Shown one piece after another: positions 1-9,246 of a stretch of 64,000 bases of DNA. Both the position numbers and the translations under genes were made by a program. Source of the DNA: Cellvibrio sp. KY-YJ-3 (GTDB taxonomy: Bacteria > Pseudomonadota > Gammaproteobacteria > Pseudomonadales > Cellvibrionaceae); the NCBI RefSeq assembly GCF_008806955.1, contig NZ_CP031727.1, positions 2,494,001-2,558,000 on the forward strand. The letters are read 5' to 3'. The first letter of the stretch is position 1, and each line of letters opens with the position of its first letter. Below the pieces are notes generated by a model. That model was not told the DNA's origin, did no database searches, and was given only the letters and a program-made list of their open reading frames with translations.

Positions 1-1308
1 GCCTGCCTTGGGTTGTCCACCTCGGCGGGTGCCGTAGTATTTCAAGCTGAAAATTACAACGCTTTTTACGACACCACACCGGGCAATACCGGTGGTGCCT
101 ATCGCGGTGATGCAGTGGACATTGAGGCCACTAGCGATACCGGTGGCGGTTATAACGTAGGTTGGATCGCCCAGGGCGAGTGGCTTGCCTATAACAACTT
201 AACCATTCCCACCAGTGGCAACTACACAGTGCGTATGCGAGTAGCCTCCGCTTCTGGTGCCACTGCTTCAGTGGATTTGAATGGCGGTACGATTCAATTG
301 GGCAGTTTTGCTATTCCCGCGACTGGTGGTTGGCAAAATTGGACCACCGTTAGCCGCACGGTAAATTTGAATGCCGGCACTTACAGCCTGGGCGTGTTTG
401 CACAAACCGCGAATTGGAATTTCAACTGGATCGAAGTTGTCGCCGAGGGTACCAATAACCCCAATTTACCCACGGCTTATTCTGGCTATACCGGGGTCTA
501 CTCGGGTTACACCTTAAAGTTGGATGAACGTTTCAATAGCCTCAATACCGCAATTTGGGCGAAGGGAGATGGCGCTGTGGGTGGTGAATCTATCTGCCGC
601 TTCCAACCTCAAGGTGTGCAAATCGTAAATGGTAATTTGGAGTTGGTGGTGCGCAATGAATACGTGCCCGGCAGTTATTCCTACGATCACAAATCGGAGA
701 AAGGCCCCTACAACTATTCATGCGGAGAATTGCGCACGGTACCTTCCAAACGTATCAAATATGGCCGTATTGAAGCGCGCATAAAAGCACCGGCACGGTC
801 GGTTGCGACGGGCTACATATCTTCACTATTCACCTATAAACACGAAGGCTCTCCGCGGGAGTGGGAAGAAATTGATGTGGAGCTGGAAGGTGGTCGCCCG
901 GATAAATTCCAGGCCAACCTGATCTATGGGGTGAATGTGGTGGATTGGAACGGTACTCGCCAATGGGGCGCGTGGGAGCACAAAATTGATATAGCACCAG
1001 CAGACCAATGGCGCGTTTATGCGATCGATTGGACACCTACAGGTATCAAGTGGTTTGTAGATGGCGTGCTGGTAAAAACCTTGAATCAGGATTGGATCGA
1101 CTGCAACCCATCCTGCGTGCCGCCCCAGGTTTCTTACACGCCGATTCCCAACGACCTGACCGAACTGATGATGAACTTCTGGATTCCTAACGATGGTATT
1201 CAGGATGCGTTTGGCGGTAACAAGTATGGCAACGTTTATCCCATGGTTACCCAGTACGACTGGGTTCGGATTTACCAGTTAAATAGCCATCCACTGACTA
1301 ACTGGTAA
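1..1308 (+). CDS. Secreted GH16 beta-glucanase with N-terminal CBM6 (5' truncated by window edge)
   Basis: The frame is open from base 1 and begins inside what looks like the end of a signal peptide, so the true start lies upstream of the window; a TTG at 13 is only an internal codon. Of the 435 residues present, about 12-145 match a carbohydrate-binding module of family 6 (it starts VFQAENY and contains GEWLAYNN), and about 165-430 match glycoside hydrolase family 16. The catalytic signature EEIDVE is at residues 289-294, its two outer glutamates being the expected nucleophile and acid/base. The flanking sequence (YGRIEARIKAP, then SSLFTY) resembles bacterial licheninases, which cut mixed-linkage beta-1,3-1,4-glucan, and two cysteines (about 199 and 241) could form the disulfide seen there. 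Laminarinase specificity cannot be excluded. It is probably exported and monocistronic, because a terminator follows 38 bases after the stop. Confidence 0.88.
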   Translation, partial: ACLGLSTSAGAVVFQAENYNAFYDTTPGNTGGAYRGDAVDIEATSDTGGGYNVGWIAQGEWLAYNNLTIPTSGNYTVRMRVASASGATASVDLNGGTIQLGSFAIPATGGWQNWTTVSRTVNLNAGTYSLGVFAQTANWNFNWIEVVAEGTNNPNLPTAYSGYTGVYSGYTLKLDERFNSLNTAIWAKGDGAVGGESICRFQPQGVQIVNGNLELVVRNEYVPGSYSYDHKSEKGPYNYSCGELRTVPSKRIKYGRIEARIKAPARSVATGYISSLFTYKHEGSPREWEEIDVELEGGRPDKFQANLIYGVNVVDWNGTRQWGAWEHKIDIAPADQWRVYAIDWTPTGIKWFVDGVLVKTLNQDWIDCNPSCVPPQVSYTPIPNDLTELMMNFWIPNDGIQDAFGGNKYGNVYPMVTQYDWVRIYQLNSHPLTNW

Positions 1309-1345
1309 TCTGGGTAAAGCGATAAAGATTATTCAATGTATGTAG

Positions 1346-1378
1346 CGGCACGGGGTATTTACCGCGTGCCGTTTTTTT
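1346..1378 (+). terminator. Rho-independent terminator of the GH16 gene
   Basis: The arms CGGCACG (1346-1352) and CGTGCCG (1365-1371) pair perfectly, a further GGT/ACC can pair inside, and a run of seven T follows directly. It lies 37 bases after the glucanase stop codon. Confidence 0.85.
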
Positions 1379-1581
1379 ATGGGTGAAAAAAGTGGGGCAG
1401 AGTAGCTATCACTTAGTGTTGTTTGAGTGTTGTTTTGCCGTGGGGAATTCCCACTTAACTGTTTTTGTAGCGATGATTAATAAAAACAACAAAGTGGGAC
1501 GATTTGTTGTGCAAGCCTAGGTAAGTTTAAGCCTGACTATTTGCTTGTCGCTAACAATAACCTGTAAACCGGATCTCCCTG

Positions 1582-1890
1582 ATGGAAATTACTAACGAAT
1601 TTACCCCCGAAGAATGCGCCACCATGAGCGATATCCGCACCGAGATTGATGTGCTCGACCGCGGTATTATCAGTTTGATTGGCCAGCGCTCTAAATATTT
1701 GGAGGCGGCGGTGAAGTTTAAAACCGCTGATGTAACGGTGCGTTCGCCTGAACAAATCAAAACCATGCTGCAACAGCGGCGCGAGTGGGCGAATGCCGAG
1801 GGAGTTAATCCGGATATTATTGAAAAAATCTATACCGATCTGGTTAACCATTTTATCCAGAGCGATTTACAACCTGTGCAGCCGGAGTAA
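1582..1890 (+). CDS. PchB-like isochorismate pyruvate lyase / chorismate mutase (AroQ fold)
   Basis: A 102-residue, all-helical protein of the AroQ chorismate mutase superfamily. The order of conserved pieces (ECATMSDIRTEID near residue 12, then LIGQRSKYLEAAVKFK, then a VRSPEQIKTML segment and RREWANAEG) is closer to the salicylate-pathway enzyme PchB, which splits isochorismate to salicylate and pyruvate, than to prephenate-forming AroQ. The lysine and arginines expected to hold the substrate carboxylates are present in RSKYLEAAVKFK. No isochorismate synthase or siderophore gene is visible nearby, so the physiological reaction is open; PchB enzymes also have weak chorismate mutase activity. 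The ATG start fits the family length of about 100 residues; upstream there is only a weak ribosome-binding site. It stands alone, facing the chemoreceptor gene convergently. Confidence 0.75.
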   Translation: MEITNEFTPEECATMSDIRTEIDVLDRGIISLIGQRSKYLEAAVKFKTADVTVRSPEQIKTMLQQRREWANAEGVNPDIIEKIYTDLVNHFIQSDLQPVQPE

Positions 1891-1897
1891 CTCCGGC
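1881..1897. terminator. Short hairpin spanning the stop codon of the PchB-like gene
   Basis: GCCGGAG (1881-1887) and CTCCGGC (1891-1897) form a perfect 7-bp stem whose three-base loop is the TAA stop codon itself. No T-run follows on either strand, so it is at best a weak or Rho-assisted terminator between two convergent genes. Confidence 0.35.
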
Positions 1898-1929
1898 GCT
1901 GTGGTGGTAGTGGGGCTTGAGCATGAGGT

Positions 1930-4095
1930 TTACCGCGAGCTGACCTGAAATTCCCCTGCCAGCTGGTGTAATTTGGTAGCAGTATTTTTCAGGCGATCCG
2001 AACTGGTTTGCAGGGCGCGCACCACTTTGCTCATGGTGTTGTTGGCGCTACTCAGTTCACGCACCTGTTCGCCGTGTTGCTGGCTGTTTTGGTCGATATG
2101 GTGAATGGTGTTAAACATACGTTCGACAATAGCGTGCAGCGGTGAATTGTCACTCGATGCCTCCTCCGCCAAACGCAAGCTGCGATCTACCCCGGCGACG
2201 CTGGTTTCCATATAGGCTGCCGCGCGTTGGGATTCACTGCGAATCGCTTCAATTTTTTTCCCGATTTCTTGCGCTACCCCCGCCGTGCGCGCCGCCAAGC
2301 TGCGCACTTCATCGGCTACCACCGAAAAACCGCGCCCGTGCTCACCGGCCCGCGCCGCTTCAATGGCGGCGTTAAGTGCAAGCAAATTGGTTTGGCTGGT
2401 AATGTCGCTGATCAGCGAAATCATATTGCCAATTTCAGCGGTGCGTTCATTCAGGGTGTGAATGGTGCGTGCGGAGTTATCCACCACATCGCGAATACTC
2501 TGGGTGCCGGTGCGCACCGACTCAAATTGGGTGCGCGCCTGCTGTACCACTTGCTCCATCATCTTTTTCATATCAGTCGCGGTACCGGAGGCATTACTGA
2601 TTTCCTGCAACTGCTCGCTGACTAACAGCAACATTTTATCCATCGCCACCGATACAGAAGTGGATGACTCGTTAGCGTGATTGTTGTGGCTTAACAACCG
2701 GTCACTATTTTTCATTACCTCATCAGCCGCGCGAATTACCTCACCGACAATATGATCCAGGTTGTCGATAAAACTGTTGGTCCAGCGCCCTAAGTCTCCG
2801 CTCTCATCGTTGGCTAATTTTTTGGTGTCCAGGCGCTGCTGCAAATTGCCACCACCCTCGGCGATGGCGTGAATTACTTCGGTCATTTTCCCCAACCGAC
2901 GCGCCAGTTTGCGCGGCCCGCGCTGGTAAAAAATAAATCCGCCGATGCTTAATACCAACAGTGTCAGCGCATTAATAAGGCTGTTGGGCAGGTTGCTGAA
3001 ATAATCCAGTGCCAAATTAGTGGCGACACCGGCACCCACACAGGCGCTGTAAATACTCATCAATTTAAAACCGAGTGAACGGTGGCGATAAGTCTCTTCC
3101 AAATCCGCTTCACACATCATGCCCCAGGTGTCGGGCGAGCCTTGCAAATTAAAGGTCACACCTTTGCCTACCACCGGAATATGGCGATAGTCCGAGTAGC
3201 CGGGGTAGGTGACAAACAAATTGCTGCCTTTGCGAATGGTCTCGCGCACACCGGGGTGAAGTTGGTTGGTGGCAGGGTCGGTAAAACGAATTTCAAATTC
3301 GGTGTGCTGTTGGATTTTCACCGCACCCCAATTGGTGTGAATACCGGAGCGAAGGTTTTCACCATGGGAAAAGGTATTGTCTTCAAAACGCGAGCGGGAG
3401 AGGGCGGTACCACTTTTGATGGTTGGGTCAAACACCGACTTCACCATAAACAAATAGTTATCGCCGGACTCGCTAAAAATATGCCCCGCTTCACGTTGGA
3501 TTAAATCGCCCAATACATCGTTGGGAATGCGCGCGCACAAACAGCCTTTATTGCCATCGCTCAGGGTGATAGGCAAATAAAACATCAGTGTGACCTGGTC
3601 ATGAAACGATGAGCTGCGCTTGCCGTTGGTCAGTGTTTGCGGGTCTTTGTAGGGGCCGTGTAAAAAAGCCTGTGACAAACCGGCGCTGACGGCGTTGGGC
3701 ACCAAATCCTGTGCGCCGATCCGCGCGGCATAACTGGATGCGAGGGTTTTGCCCTGCCGGTCAATCACAAATAATTCGATGCAATCGCCCATAGAAGAAA
3801 GGCTTTTGCGCAAAATATTGTCGTAACTGTCATCTAACAATTGCAGCTGGCCACTGCAGGATTCCAATTGTGCCCACTGCCGTTTTACCCATTGCTGCAA
3901 AAGTTTAATCCGCGTGCTGGCGATGCTCTCAAAGGTCTGTTCCATGATGGGGTAACGGCTGCGGTTCAACCAGCAGGCCCAGCCCATGGCCAGCTTGCCG
4001 GTTTTACCAAACCATGGCAGCCAGGCGCGCTCGGCGGCGGAAAGGGGCATTAAAGCGCTTTGTAAAAAAGTCGGTTTGGACATGAATTGCGTCAC
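1930..4095 (-). CDS. Methyl-accepting chemotaxis protein with Cache-like sensor
   Basis: A 721-residue chemoreceptor. The C-terminal half (about 450-715) is a long helical signalling domain with the near-invariant CheA/CheW-contact hairpin ([20 protein letters not shown], about 565-585, then [15 protein letters not shown]). A HAMP-like stretch follows the membrane segments. Residues about 105-220 look like a Cache-type ligand-binding fold ([20 protein letters not shown] and the matching YLPITLSDG strand). The only clear hydrophobic segments are a close pair at about 345-366 and 373-392; the N-terminus has no signal peptide or TM helix, so the sensor may be cytoplasmic. There is no C-terminal CheR-binding pentapeptide. 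The GTG start at 4095 gives MTQFM; the ATG at 4083 is an equally plausible start because neither has a strong Shine-Dalgarno. The ligand is unknown. Confidence 0.92.
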   Translation of the reverse strand: MTQFMSKPTFLQSALMPLSAAERAWLPWFGKTGKLAMGWACWLNRSRYPIMEQTFESIASTRIKLLQQWVKRQWAQLESCSGQLQLLDDSYDNILRKSLSSMGDCIELFVIDRQGKTLASSYAARIGAQDLVPNAVSAGLSQAFLHGPYKDPQTLTNGKRSSSFHDQVTLMFYLPITLSDGNKGCLCARIPNDVLGDLIQREAGHIFSESGDNYLFMVKSVFDPTIKSGTALSRSRFEDNTFSHGENLRSGIHTNWGAVKIQQHTEFEIRFTDPATNQLHPGVRETIRKGSNLFVTYPGYSDYRHIPVVGKGVTFNLQGSPDTWGMMCEADLEETYRHRSLGFKLMSIYSACVGAGVATNLALDYFSNLPNSLINALTLLVLSIGGFIFYQRGPRKLARRLGKMTEVIHAIAEGGGNLQQRLDTKKLANDESGDLGRWTNSFIDNLDHIVGEVIRAADEVMKNSDRLLSHNNHANESSTSVSVAMDKMLLLVSEQLQEISNASGTATDMKKMMEQVVQQARTQFESVRTGTQSIRDVVDNSARTIHTLNERTAEIGNMISLISDITSQTNLLALNAAIEAARAGEHGRGFSVVADEVRSLAARTAGVAQEIGKKIEAIRSESQRAAAYMETSVAGVDRSLRLAEEASSDNSPLHAIVERMFNTIHHIDQNSQQHGEQVRELSSANNTMSKVVRALQTSSDRLKNTATKLHQLAGEFQVSSR

Positions 4096-4434
4096 TCGTC
4101 TTTGGGTAGTAGTAGGTTTTATCGCCGCCCATTACTGGCTTTTTCAGCTCTGACTTTCGGGGCGGTCACTGTCTTTGCAGGTCATTCGATGTGGTATTTG
4201 GTGCCATATGCAGAATATGCGCCATCTGACTACAAGCGAGTGATTATGCGAACTTGCCGGATAATTAAGGCTCTTTAATGGGGCGGTTATGGATTTATTT
4301 TGGTGCGCTTATTGTTTATTTGCACCAAAAGTGTGATTTTTTGGTGGGGTATTTGGTGGGTAAGTACACAAGCCCACTATTAATAGGGCTTGTGTCACGT
4401 GGGCTATTTTTTATCTATGGATAAAAATGCCCGT
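4096..4434. other. 339-bp intergenic region with one strong inverted repeat
   Basis: This gap lies between two leftward genes. It should hold the chemoreceptor promoter and the end of the CE12-like transcript. The only clear structure is the inverted repeat at 4366-4395. A 63-codon plus-strand frame (4087-4278) overlaps the receptor start, lacks a ribosome-binding site and resembles nothing I know. Confidence 0.5.
4366..4395 (-). terminator. 10-bp perfect inverted repeat downstream of the CE12-like gene
   Basis: ACACAAGCCC (4366-4375) and GGGCTTGTGT (4386-4395) are exact reverse complements with a 10-base AT-rich loop. It lies 39 bases past the CE12-like stop. No U-run follows on the minus strand, so termination is likely but not certain; a protein-binding palindrome is the alternative. 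Confidence 0.5.
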
Positions 4435-6024
4435 TTATTGTGCTTTAAGTTTTTCGGCTAATGCTTTTAACGCGGGGTTGCTGTTAATTAATTCAACGCT
4501 GAGTTTGGTCATCACCTCGGCGCCATTTTTTTGGAAGTGGGTGCCGTCCGGCAATTGTGGGCTGCCGCCCATGGTTTCGGTGTAATAGGGGTTAACACGC
4601 TTATCCACCACCAGCCAATAACTTTTCCAGCCGGGGTCGCCAACCTGATTGGCAAACCGGATGCTTGCTGTACCTAAATCAATCAGCGGCAATTGTTCTG
4701 TGCGTGCCAAATCCATAATGGTTTGGCGGTAATCGCCTACAAATGCGTAGTTGCTGCCGGGCTTGTGCTGGGTAACATGGCTATGGACTACGGGAGTAGT
4801 TTGTTCACCCTTGGCATTTTTAATGCGCGCCGTAGGGGTGAATAACACCGGAATCGCACCGCGCTCGCGGGTGATGTTCACGTAGCGCTGCAGTGAATGA
4901 TAAAAAGATAATTCTGGTTTACCCGCAGGATGCTGGATTTTCCCCGCAGCATTGTTGGGGTAGGTGCACAGGTTTTGCACATCGGCAATGCCGCGCTCGG
5001 GGCGAGCGGAATCGCAACTTTGATCATTGTGGCCTTGGTTGATAAATACATAATCGCCTGGTTGGATAAGTTGCTCCATCTGTGCAAACCAGCGGCCGTT
5101 ATAAAAATCCCGCGAGCTGCGGCCAGCGCGTGAACCTACAATTACTTTCACATTGGCTTCTGTTTTAAATTCCCGCTCCAGCATTTGCGCCCAACCCATG
5201 CGCGGGAAACGCAATTGTTCATACACGGCGGAGGTGGAATCACCCACCACAAAAATACGGATTGCAGCATTGCGGATGGCCTGCTGCTCAGCGCGAGCGC
5301 GGACAAAATCAAAGGGTTCGTAAGCGCCGCTATTCATCAACCCCACCAGCGGGCGAAAGCCCACATCGCTCAACGTGGTATGCCCGGTTTGACCGCTGTT
5401 GTTGTCGTAATTGCGGTTGTGGTTGAGCAAGCTGAGCATTTCCACCAGTTGTGCATTGCGGTGGATAGGGTAAGTGGCCGGGTCAAAATCAGCTGTCTTG
5501 TTTACACCGGCAAGCGCCAGAGCCTGAGTAAAACCCTGCTGCATATTGCTGCGCGCCTGCGCGATAACGGCTGGATCCAGTGCATTAATTTTGGCGCTAT
5601 CTACCCATTGTTGCGGGCCGATAAAACCTTGTGCGACGGCAACATCCGACGCTATGCGATCAGTCAGTGGGTTAATATTGGCTATTTGAGTTGGTGCCAG
5701 TTTTTCAATTACCGCTGCCAGACAAACGGGGCGCAGCTGTGCGTTTTGGCTGCAGTATTTTGCATCGCCACCACTCACCACTGACACTAATAAGGGCGCT
5801 TGCAACGCAGTACGTGAAAACTCATATTCACCCTGCATATTGGTGATGGTGTGTAATTGGGTTCCCCTCGCATCAATCAGGGTTATTTTGGCGTTGGCGA
5901 GCGGTGTTTTTTCAAAGGCAATACCGCTAATACGGCTTTCGGGCTGGGTTGATTGGCAGGCAGAAAGGGCGCCGCACAGGGCGAGCAATACAAAAGGCAA
6001 TCTCTTCATAATGTTTAAATTCAT
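4435..6024 (-). CDS. SGNH/GDSL esterase lipoprotein, CE12 (rhamnogalacturonan acetylesterase)-like
   Basis: A 529-residue predicted lipoprotein: after a short hydrophobic stretch the lipobox LSAC places the lipidated cysteine at residue 22. Residues about 30-110 look like a carboxypeptidase-regulatory-type beta-sandwich (SGIAFEKTPLANAKITLIDA, then NMQGEYEFS). A linker with no recognised domain follows to about 250. The C-terminal part (about 255-515) is an SGNH hydrolase: GDST block I with the serine nucleophile, GSRAGRSSR as block II, NQGHND as block III and DGTHF as block V carrying the Asp-His pair. This block pattern is that of carbohydrate esterase family 12, which removes acetyl groups from pectin rhamnogalacturonan; xylan deacetylation is possible. 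The start is either of two ATGs five codons apart. No partner gene is adjacent. A role in cell-associated pectin breakdown is inferred. Confidence 0.82.
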   Translation of the reverse strand: MNLNIMKRLPFVLLALCGALSACQSTQPESRISGIAFEKTPLANAKITLIDARGTQLHTITNMQGEYEFSRTALQAPLLVSVVSGGDAKYCSQNAQLRPVCLAAVIEKLAPTQIANINPLTDRIASDVAVAQGFIGPQQWVDSAKINALDPAVIAQARSNMQQGFTQALALAGVNKTADFDPATYPIHRNAQLVEMLSLLNHNRNYDNNSGQTGHTTLSDVGFRPLVGLMNSGAYEPFDFVRARAEQQAIRNAAIRIFVVGDSTSAVYEQLRFPRMGWAQMLEREFKTEANVKVIVGSRAGRSSRDFYNGRWFAQMEQLIQPGDYVFINQGHNDQSCDSARPERGIADVQNLCTYPNNAAGKIQHPAGKPELSFYHSLQRYVNITRERGAIPVLFTPTARIKNAKGEQTTPVVHSHVTQHKPGSNYAFVGDYRQTIMDLARTEQLPLIDLGTASIRFANQVGDPGWKSYWLVVDKRVNPYYTETMGGSPQLPDGTHFQKNGAEVMTKLSVELINSNPALKALAEKLKAQ

Positions 6025-6208
6025 TTATTTTAAAAACGAAAAAGTACACTCATACAGCAAACTTTTTTAAAGCCGCTGTTATTTTGTGTGCAACTGATGA
6101 AGGAATTGTTAAATGCCAGTGCCGAAAGGTAGCGATTATTGTTTAGCCGCGAGCCATTGAGTGATGGCCTGTTTGTTATCGCTTGGGTATAACTTACCAA
6201 TAAAATCA

Positions 6209-6274
6209 AAAAAATCCCACCGATAAAGTGTATAGAAAATTTAACGAACAAAACTACACAACAATATCGATGGG
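6209..6274 (-). terminator. Long stem-loop terminator of the PEP-CTERM gene
   Basis: Read on the minus strand, CCCATCGATA (6274-6265) pairs with TATCGGTGGG (6225-6216) with one G-T wobble, an inner GTGTA/TACAC stem extends it, and seven T follow (6215-6209). It starts 36 bases after the stop of the gene at 6310. Confidence 0.7.
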
Positions 6275-6309
6275 TTTACTCGCCGAATGATGAATCGAAA
6301 ATTATCGCG

Positions 6310-6978
6310 TTACCGGTTGGCGACCAATCGTCGCCAAAAAAGCCCCGCTAAGGCTAGTGAAAATAAAACGAAGGGCGCAGGTTCAGGTACAGATCTGGAT
6401 TCAAATGTCAGGTTGTCGATGTAAGGGCCTGTGCGTAAGCTAAAAAGAGAGGAAATGTGCAGGCTTTTTATTCCTTCGGTTGCCGTGAAGGATATTAACT
6501 CCCCTGGAATGTAAGGTGTGCTGGTTTCTTCAGTGCCTTGCCATCCCGAACCTACATGAGTAAACAGATAATCATTTTCTCCATAAACTGCAATAAAAAT
6601 AGCGTCTTCGTTTACGGAAAATGCATTGAAACTAATGAAGTTCGGTAGTGTTCCCACAAAACTCAATGAAATTCCGTTAAATCCCTGCACGCCATTGCGG
6701 TTAGTGCCATCGGGTAATACGCCGCCAATTAACCAGCTACTATCACCATTAAAAATTAATCCCTGTGACGCATATTCATTGCTGAGTACATGGCCACAAA
6801 GACAACCATCAAATGGTTCTGCTGGGAGCGCAGTAATGTCATCAAAATCGATAAAGACCGCATGTACGTGATGAGAAATTGTACTCATGGAAATGATCAA
6901 CAGCGCAGATGCGATTGCAGATGATAGCTTGGGGTACAGATACGATTGGGTGAATTGTTTTGCCTTGGATACAAACAT
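6310..6978 (-). CDS. PEP-CTERM sorted exported protein
   Basis: A 222-residue exported protein. An N-terminal signal peptide (hydrophobic core SAIASALLIISMSTIS, cleavage near HVHA) leads into a beta-rich domain of about 150 residues starting FIDFDDITALPAEPF and carrying a CLCGH motif. The C-terminus is a textbook PEP-CTERM sorting tail: VPEP, a hydrophobic helix (FVLFSLALAGLFW) and a terminal RR. Such tails are recognised by exosortase and are linked to exopolysaccharide-producing systems; no exosortase gene is in this window. The reading frame extends 33 codons further upstream, but I place the start at 6978 because a perfect AAGGAGG lies five bases before that ATG. The ligand or function of the beta domain is not recognisable. 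Confidence 0.82.
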   Translation of the reverse strand: MFVSKAKQFTQSYLYPKLSSAIASALLIISMSTISHHVHAVFIDFDDITALPAEPFDGCLCGHVLSNEYASQGLIFNGDSSWLIGGVLPDGTNRNGVQGFNGISLSFVGTLPNFISFNAFSVNEDAIFIAVYGENDYLFTHVGSGWQGTEETSTPYIPGELISFTATEGIKSLHISSLFSLRTGPYIDNLTFESRSVPEPAPFVLFSLALAGLFWRRLVANR

Positions 6979-7323
6979 AAACGCCTCCTTCAAATTCATC
7001 AAAGTTAACAAAAACCAGCGGTTATTCCTGTTCCGGTTTTTGCAAGGTGAAGTACGTCGAAAATACAGCGTGTTCAATTTCTATTTCAGCGGGCGGCAGC
7101 TCGTGCCTGTCACAATCTGGCAGATCGTCTTGCCGTTGTATAGCGTTTTGTGTTGAAGGAAATATTTTGGCGGGGAAGTAATCAAAATTTTATTTACTAT
7201 TGCGATGCAATTGAAATGAAATAATTTTTTTGAAAGTTTAGACGACAACATTACCTTCCTTGGCGTTGTTTTCATGAGCGGTATATTAATAGTTATTCGT
7301 TACTGCGCGGGAAATTCTGCGAA
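6979..7323. other. 345-bp intergenic region, no gene seen
   Basis: This AT-rich stretch lies between argS and the PEP-CTERM gene, both leftward. Apart from the ribosome-binding site at 6984-6990 I see no hairpin with a T-run, RNA gene or convincing coding frame; the frame at 7081-7275 has no ribosome-binding site and no recognisable content. It presumably holds the PEP-CTERM promoter. Confidence 0.5.
6984..6990 (-). promoter_or_regulatory. Ribosome-binding site that fixes the PEP-CTERM start
   Basis: On the minus strand AAGGAGG (6990-6984) precedes the ATG at 6978 by five bases, an optimal Shine-Dalgarno. It rules out the longer upstream frame as the main start. Confidence 0.85.
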
Positions 7324-9063
7324 TTACATGCGCTCCATTACTTCAATACCCAACAAATCCAAACCTTGCGCAATGGTTTTTGCAACCAAATGGCACAAAC
7401 GTAAACGGCTGTCGCGCAATTCTGGTGCAATGCCATCTTTCAAAATGGGGCAGGCTTCATAAAAACTCATATACAAACTGGCAATGTCATACAGATAAGT
7501 ACAGAGCAAATGCGGCATAGCTTCGCGCGCCACTTGATCCAATACTTCGCTGAATTGCAGCAATTTAATCGCCAGGGTTTTTTCTTGCTCGGTGCCAATA
7601 ATCAGCGCCGCTTGCAGCGACTCCGGGCTCACCCCCGCTTTGCGGAAAATACTTTGCACGCGCGTATAGGCGTATTGCAAATAGGGTGCGGTATTGCCTT
7701 CAAAGCTGAGCATGGATTCCCAGCTAAATACGTAATCGTTGGTGCGGGTTTTACACAGGTCGGCGTATTTCACTGAGCCAATGCCCACTTTGCGGCCAAT
7801 CTCGGCCACTTCATCGGCGCTGAGGTCAGTTGTTTTTTCGCTGACCAATGCGGTCGCACGCTCAACGGCTTCGGTTAATAACTCGGCCAGTTTTACTGTG
7901 CCGCCGGTGCGGGTTTTAAAGGGTTTGCCGTCGCTGCCCATCATGGTGCCGAAAGCCAAATGCTCCAGGCTTACAGATTCATCCACAAATTTTGCTTTGC
8001 GTGACAGGGTAAATACTTGCTGCATATGCAGCGATTGGCGCGCATCAATAAAATACATAATGCGCTTTGCTTTTAATGTGTTTACGCGATACCGCAGCGC
8101 CGCTAAATCGGTAGTGGCATATAAAAAACCACCGCCTTGTTTTTGAATAATCACCGGCGATGGGTTGCCTTCTTTGTCGGCCAGTTCTTGCAGGAATACG
8201 ACTTGTGCGCCGTCGCTTTCTACCGCGAGACCTTGTGCTTGTAATTCGTTAACCAGCGGTGCGAGGTCGTTGTTGTAAAAACTTTCACCGCGCACATCGC
8301 TGTCTTTTAAGGTGACATTAAGTTGTTGATAAATCTCGGTGGAGTGATGCAGGGAAATCGTTTTGAATTGTTCCCACAGTTTTAACATCTGCGCGTCGCC
8401 ACCCTGCAAACGCACGACATACTCGCGCGCTTTGTTGGCAAAGTTTTTGTCGTCATCAAAATGTTTTTTGGCTTGCTGGTAAAACACTTCCAGATCTTTG
8501 AGTGCCATGGCGTCATCGCCTTTGGCTCCCAATTGCTCTTCAAGCTCGGCAATCAACATTCCAAATTGGGTGCCCCAATCACCCACGTGATTTTGGCGAA
8601 TCACATTGTGGCCCTGGAATTCCAGCAGGCGCGCCAGTGAGTCGCCAATAATCGTGGAGCGCAAATGGCCTACGTGCATTTCTTTGGCGAGGTTGGGGCC
8701 GGAATAATCGATGACTATGTTCTGTGCATCCGCGACCTGCTCAACCTGCAGGCGCGCGTCGCTTTGCGCTTTGGCGATTTGCTCGCCCAACCACTGTGGG
8801 TTGAGGTCGATATTGATAAAACCGGGGCCGGCGATTTCCAGCTTTTCGGCTATGCCGTCTAACTCAAGTGCGGCGACAATTTTAGCGGCCAGCTCACGCG
8901 GGTTAGTACCCATCGCTTTGGCGGCGCCCATGGCACAGTTGGCTTGGTAATCGCCAAAACCGGCTTTTTTGCCGGGCGCAATCAGTGCGGGCAGACCAGC
9001 GGGAACGCCCACGGCAGTCATCGCAGCAAGGACTTTTTGATTCAGTAATTCGCGGATATTCAT
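7324..9063 (-). CDS. argS: Arginyl-tRNA synthetase
   Basis: A 579-residue class I aminoacyl-tRNA synthetase that charges tRNA-Arg with arginine in the cytoplasm. An N-terminal Arg-tRNA synthetase domain (about 1-85, with GFGDYQAN and GPGFINIDL) precedes the Rossmann catalytic core with the HIGH-type signature HVGH at 130-133 in [13 protein letters not shown]. The second class I motif is degenerate, as usual for ArgS ([13 protein letters not shown]). The C-terminal helical domain ends in GIEVMERM, a typical ArgS terminus. Length matches the family (577 in E. coli). It is transcribed leftwards from an ATG at 9063, with 183 bases separating it from the divergent enoyl-CoA hydratase gene. It is the single copy in the window and appears intact. 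Confidence 0.98.
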   Translation of the reverse strand: MNIRELLNQKVLAAMTAVGVPAGLPALIAPGKKAGFGDYQANCAMGAAKAMGTNPRELAAKIVAALELDGIAEKLEIAGPGFINIDLNPQWLGEQIAKAQSDARLQVEQVADAQNIVIDYSGPNLAKEMHVGHLRSTIIGDSLARLLEFQGHNVIRQNHVGDWGTQFGMLIAELEEQLGAKGDDAMALKDLEVFYQQAKKHFDDDKNFANKAREYVVRLQGGDAQMLKLWEQFKTISLHHSTEIYQQLNVTLKDSDVRGESFYNNDLAPLVNELQAQGLAVESDGAQVVFLQELADKEGNPSPVIIQKQGGGFLYATTDLAALRYRVNTLKAKRIMYFIDARQSLHMQQVFTLSRKAKFVDESVSLEHLAFGTMMGSDGKPFKTRTGGTVKLAELLTEAVERATALVSEKTTDLSADEVAEIGRKVGIGSVKYADLCKTRTNDYVFSWESMLSFEGNTAPYLQYAYTRVQSIFRKAGVSPESLQAALIIGTEQEKTLAIKLLQFSEVLDQVAREAMPHLLCTYLYDIASLYMSFYEACPILKDGIAPELRDSRLRLCHLVAKTIAQGLDLLGIEVMERM

Positions 9064-9246
9064 AAAGTAGGGGAATCGCTAGAGGCTAAAGAATTAAGGG
9101 CGAGAATTGTACCCGCCACTGCTGGGGCTTGCCATCTTTTATCCGGGGGAGGCATGAGCGGCCCCCTTGGCTATACTCATCCCTGAACTTATTGCCAGTA
9201 ATGAACCTATTACTATTGCCGAACATGTTTTTCACAGGATCTGATA

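Noticed and set aside
4087-4278. 63-codon plus-strand frame between the chemoreceptor and CE12-like genes
   Set aside because: It overlaps the receptor start, lacks a ribosome-binding site and has no recognisable content.
5185-5784. 199-codon frame antisense to the CE12-like gene
   Set aside because: It lies wholly inside a gene with clear SGNH motifs and its translation resembles no protein family.
6030-6251. 73-codon minus-strand frame upstream of the CE12-like gene
   Set aside because: A short frame with a hydrophobic start but no ribosome-binding site; it overlaps the PEP-CTERM terminator region.
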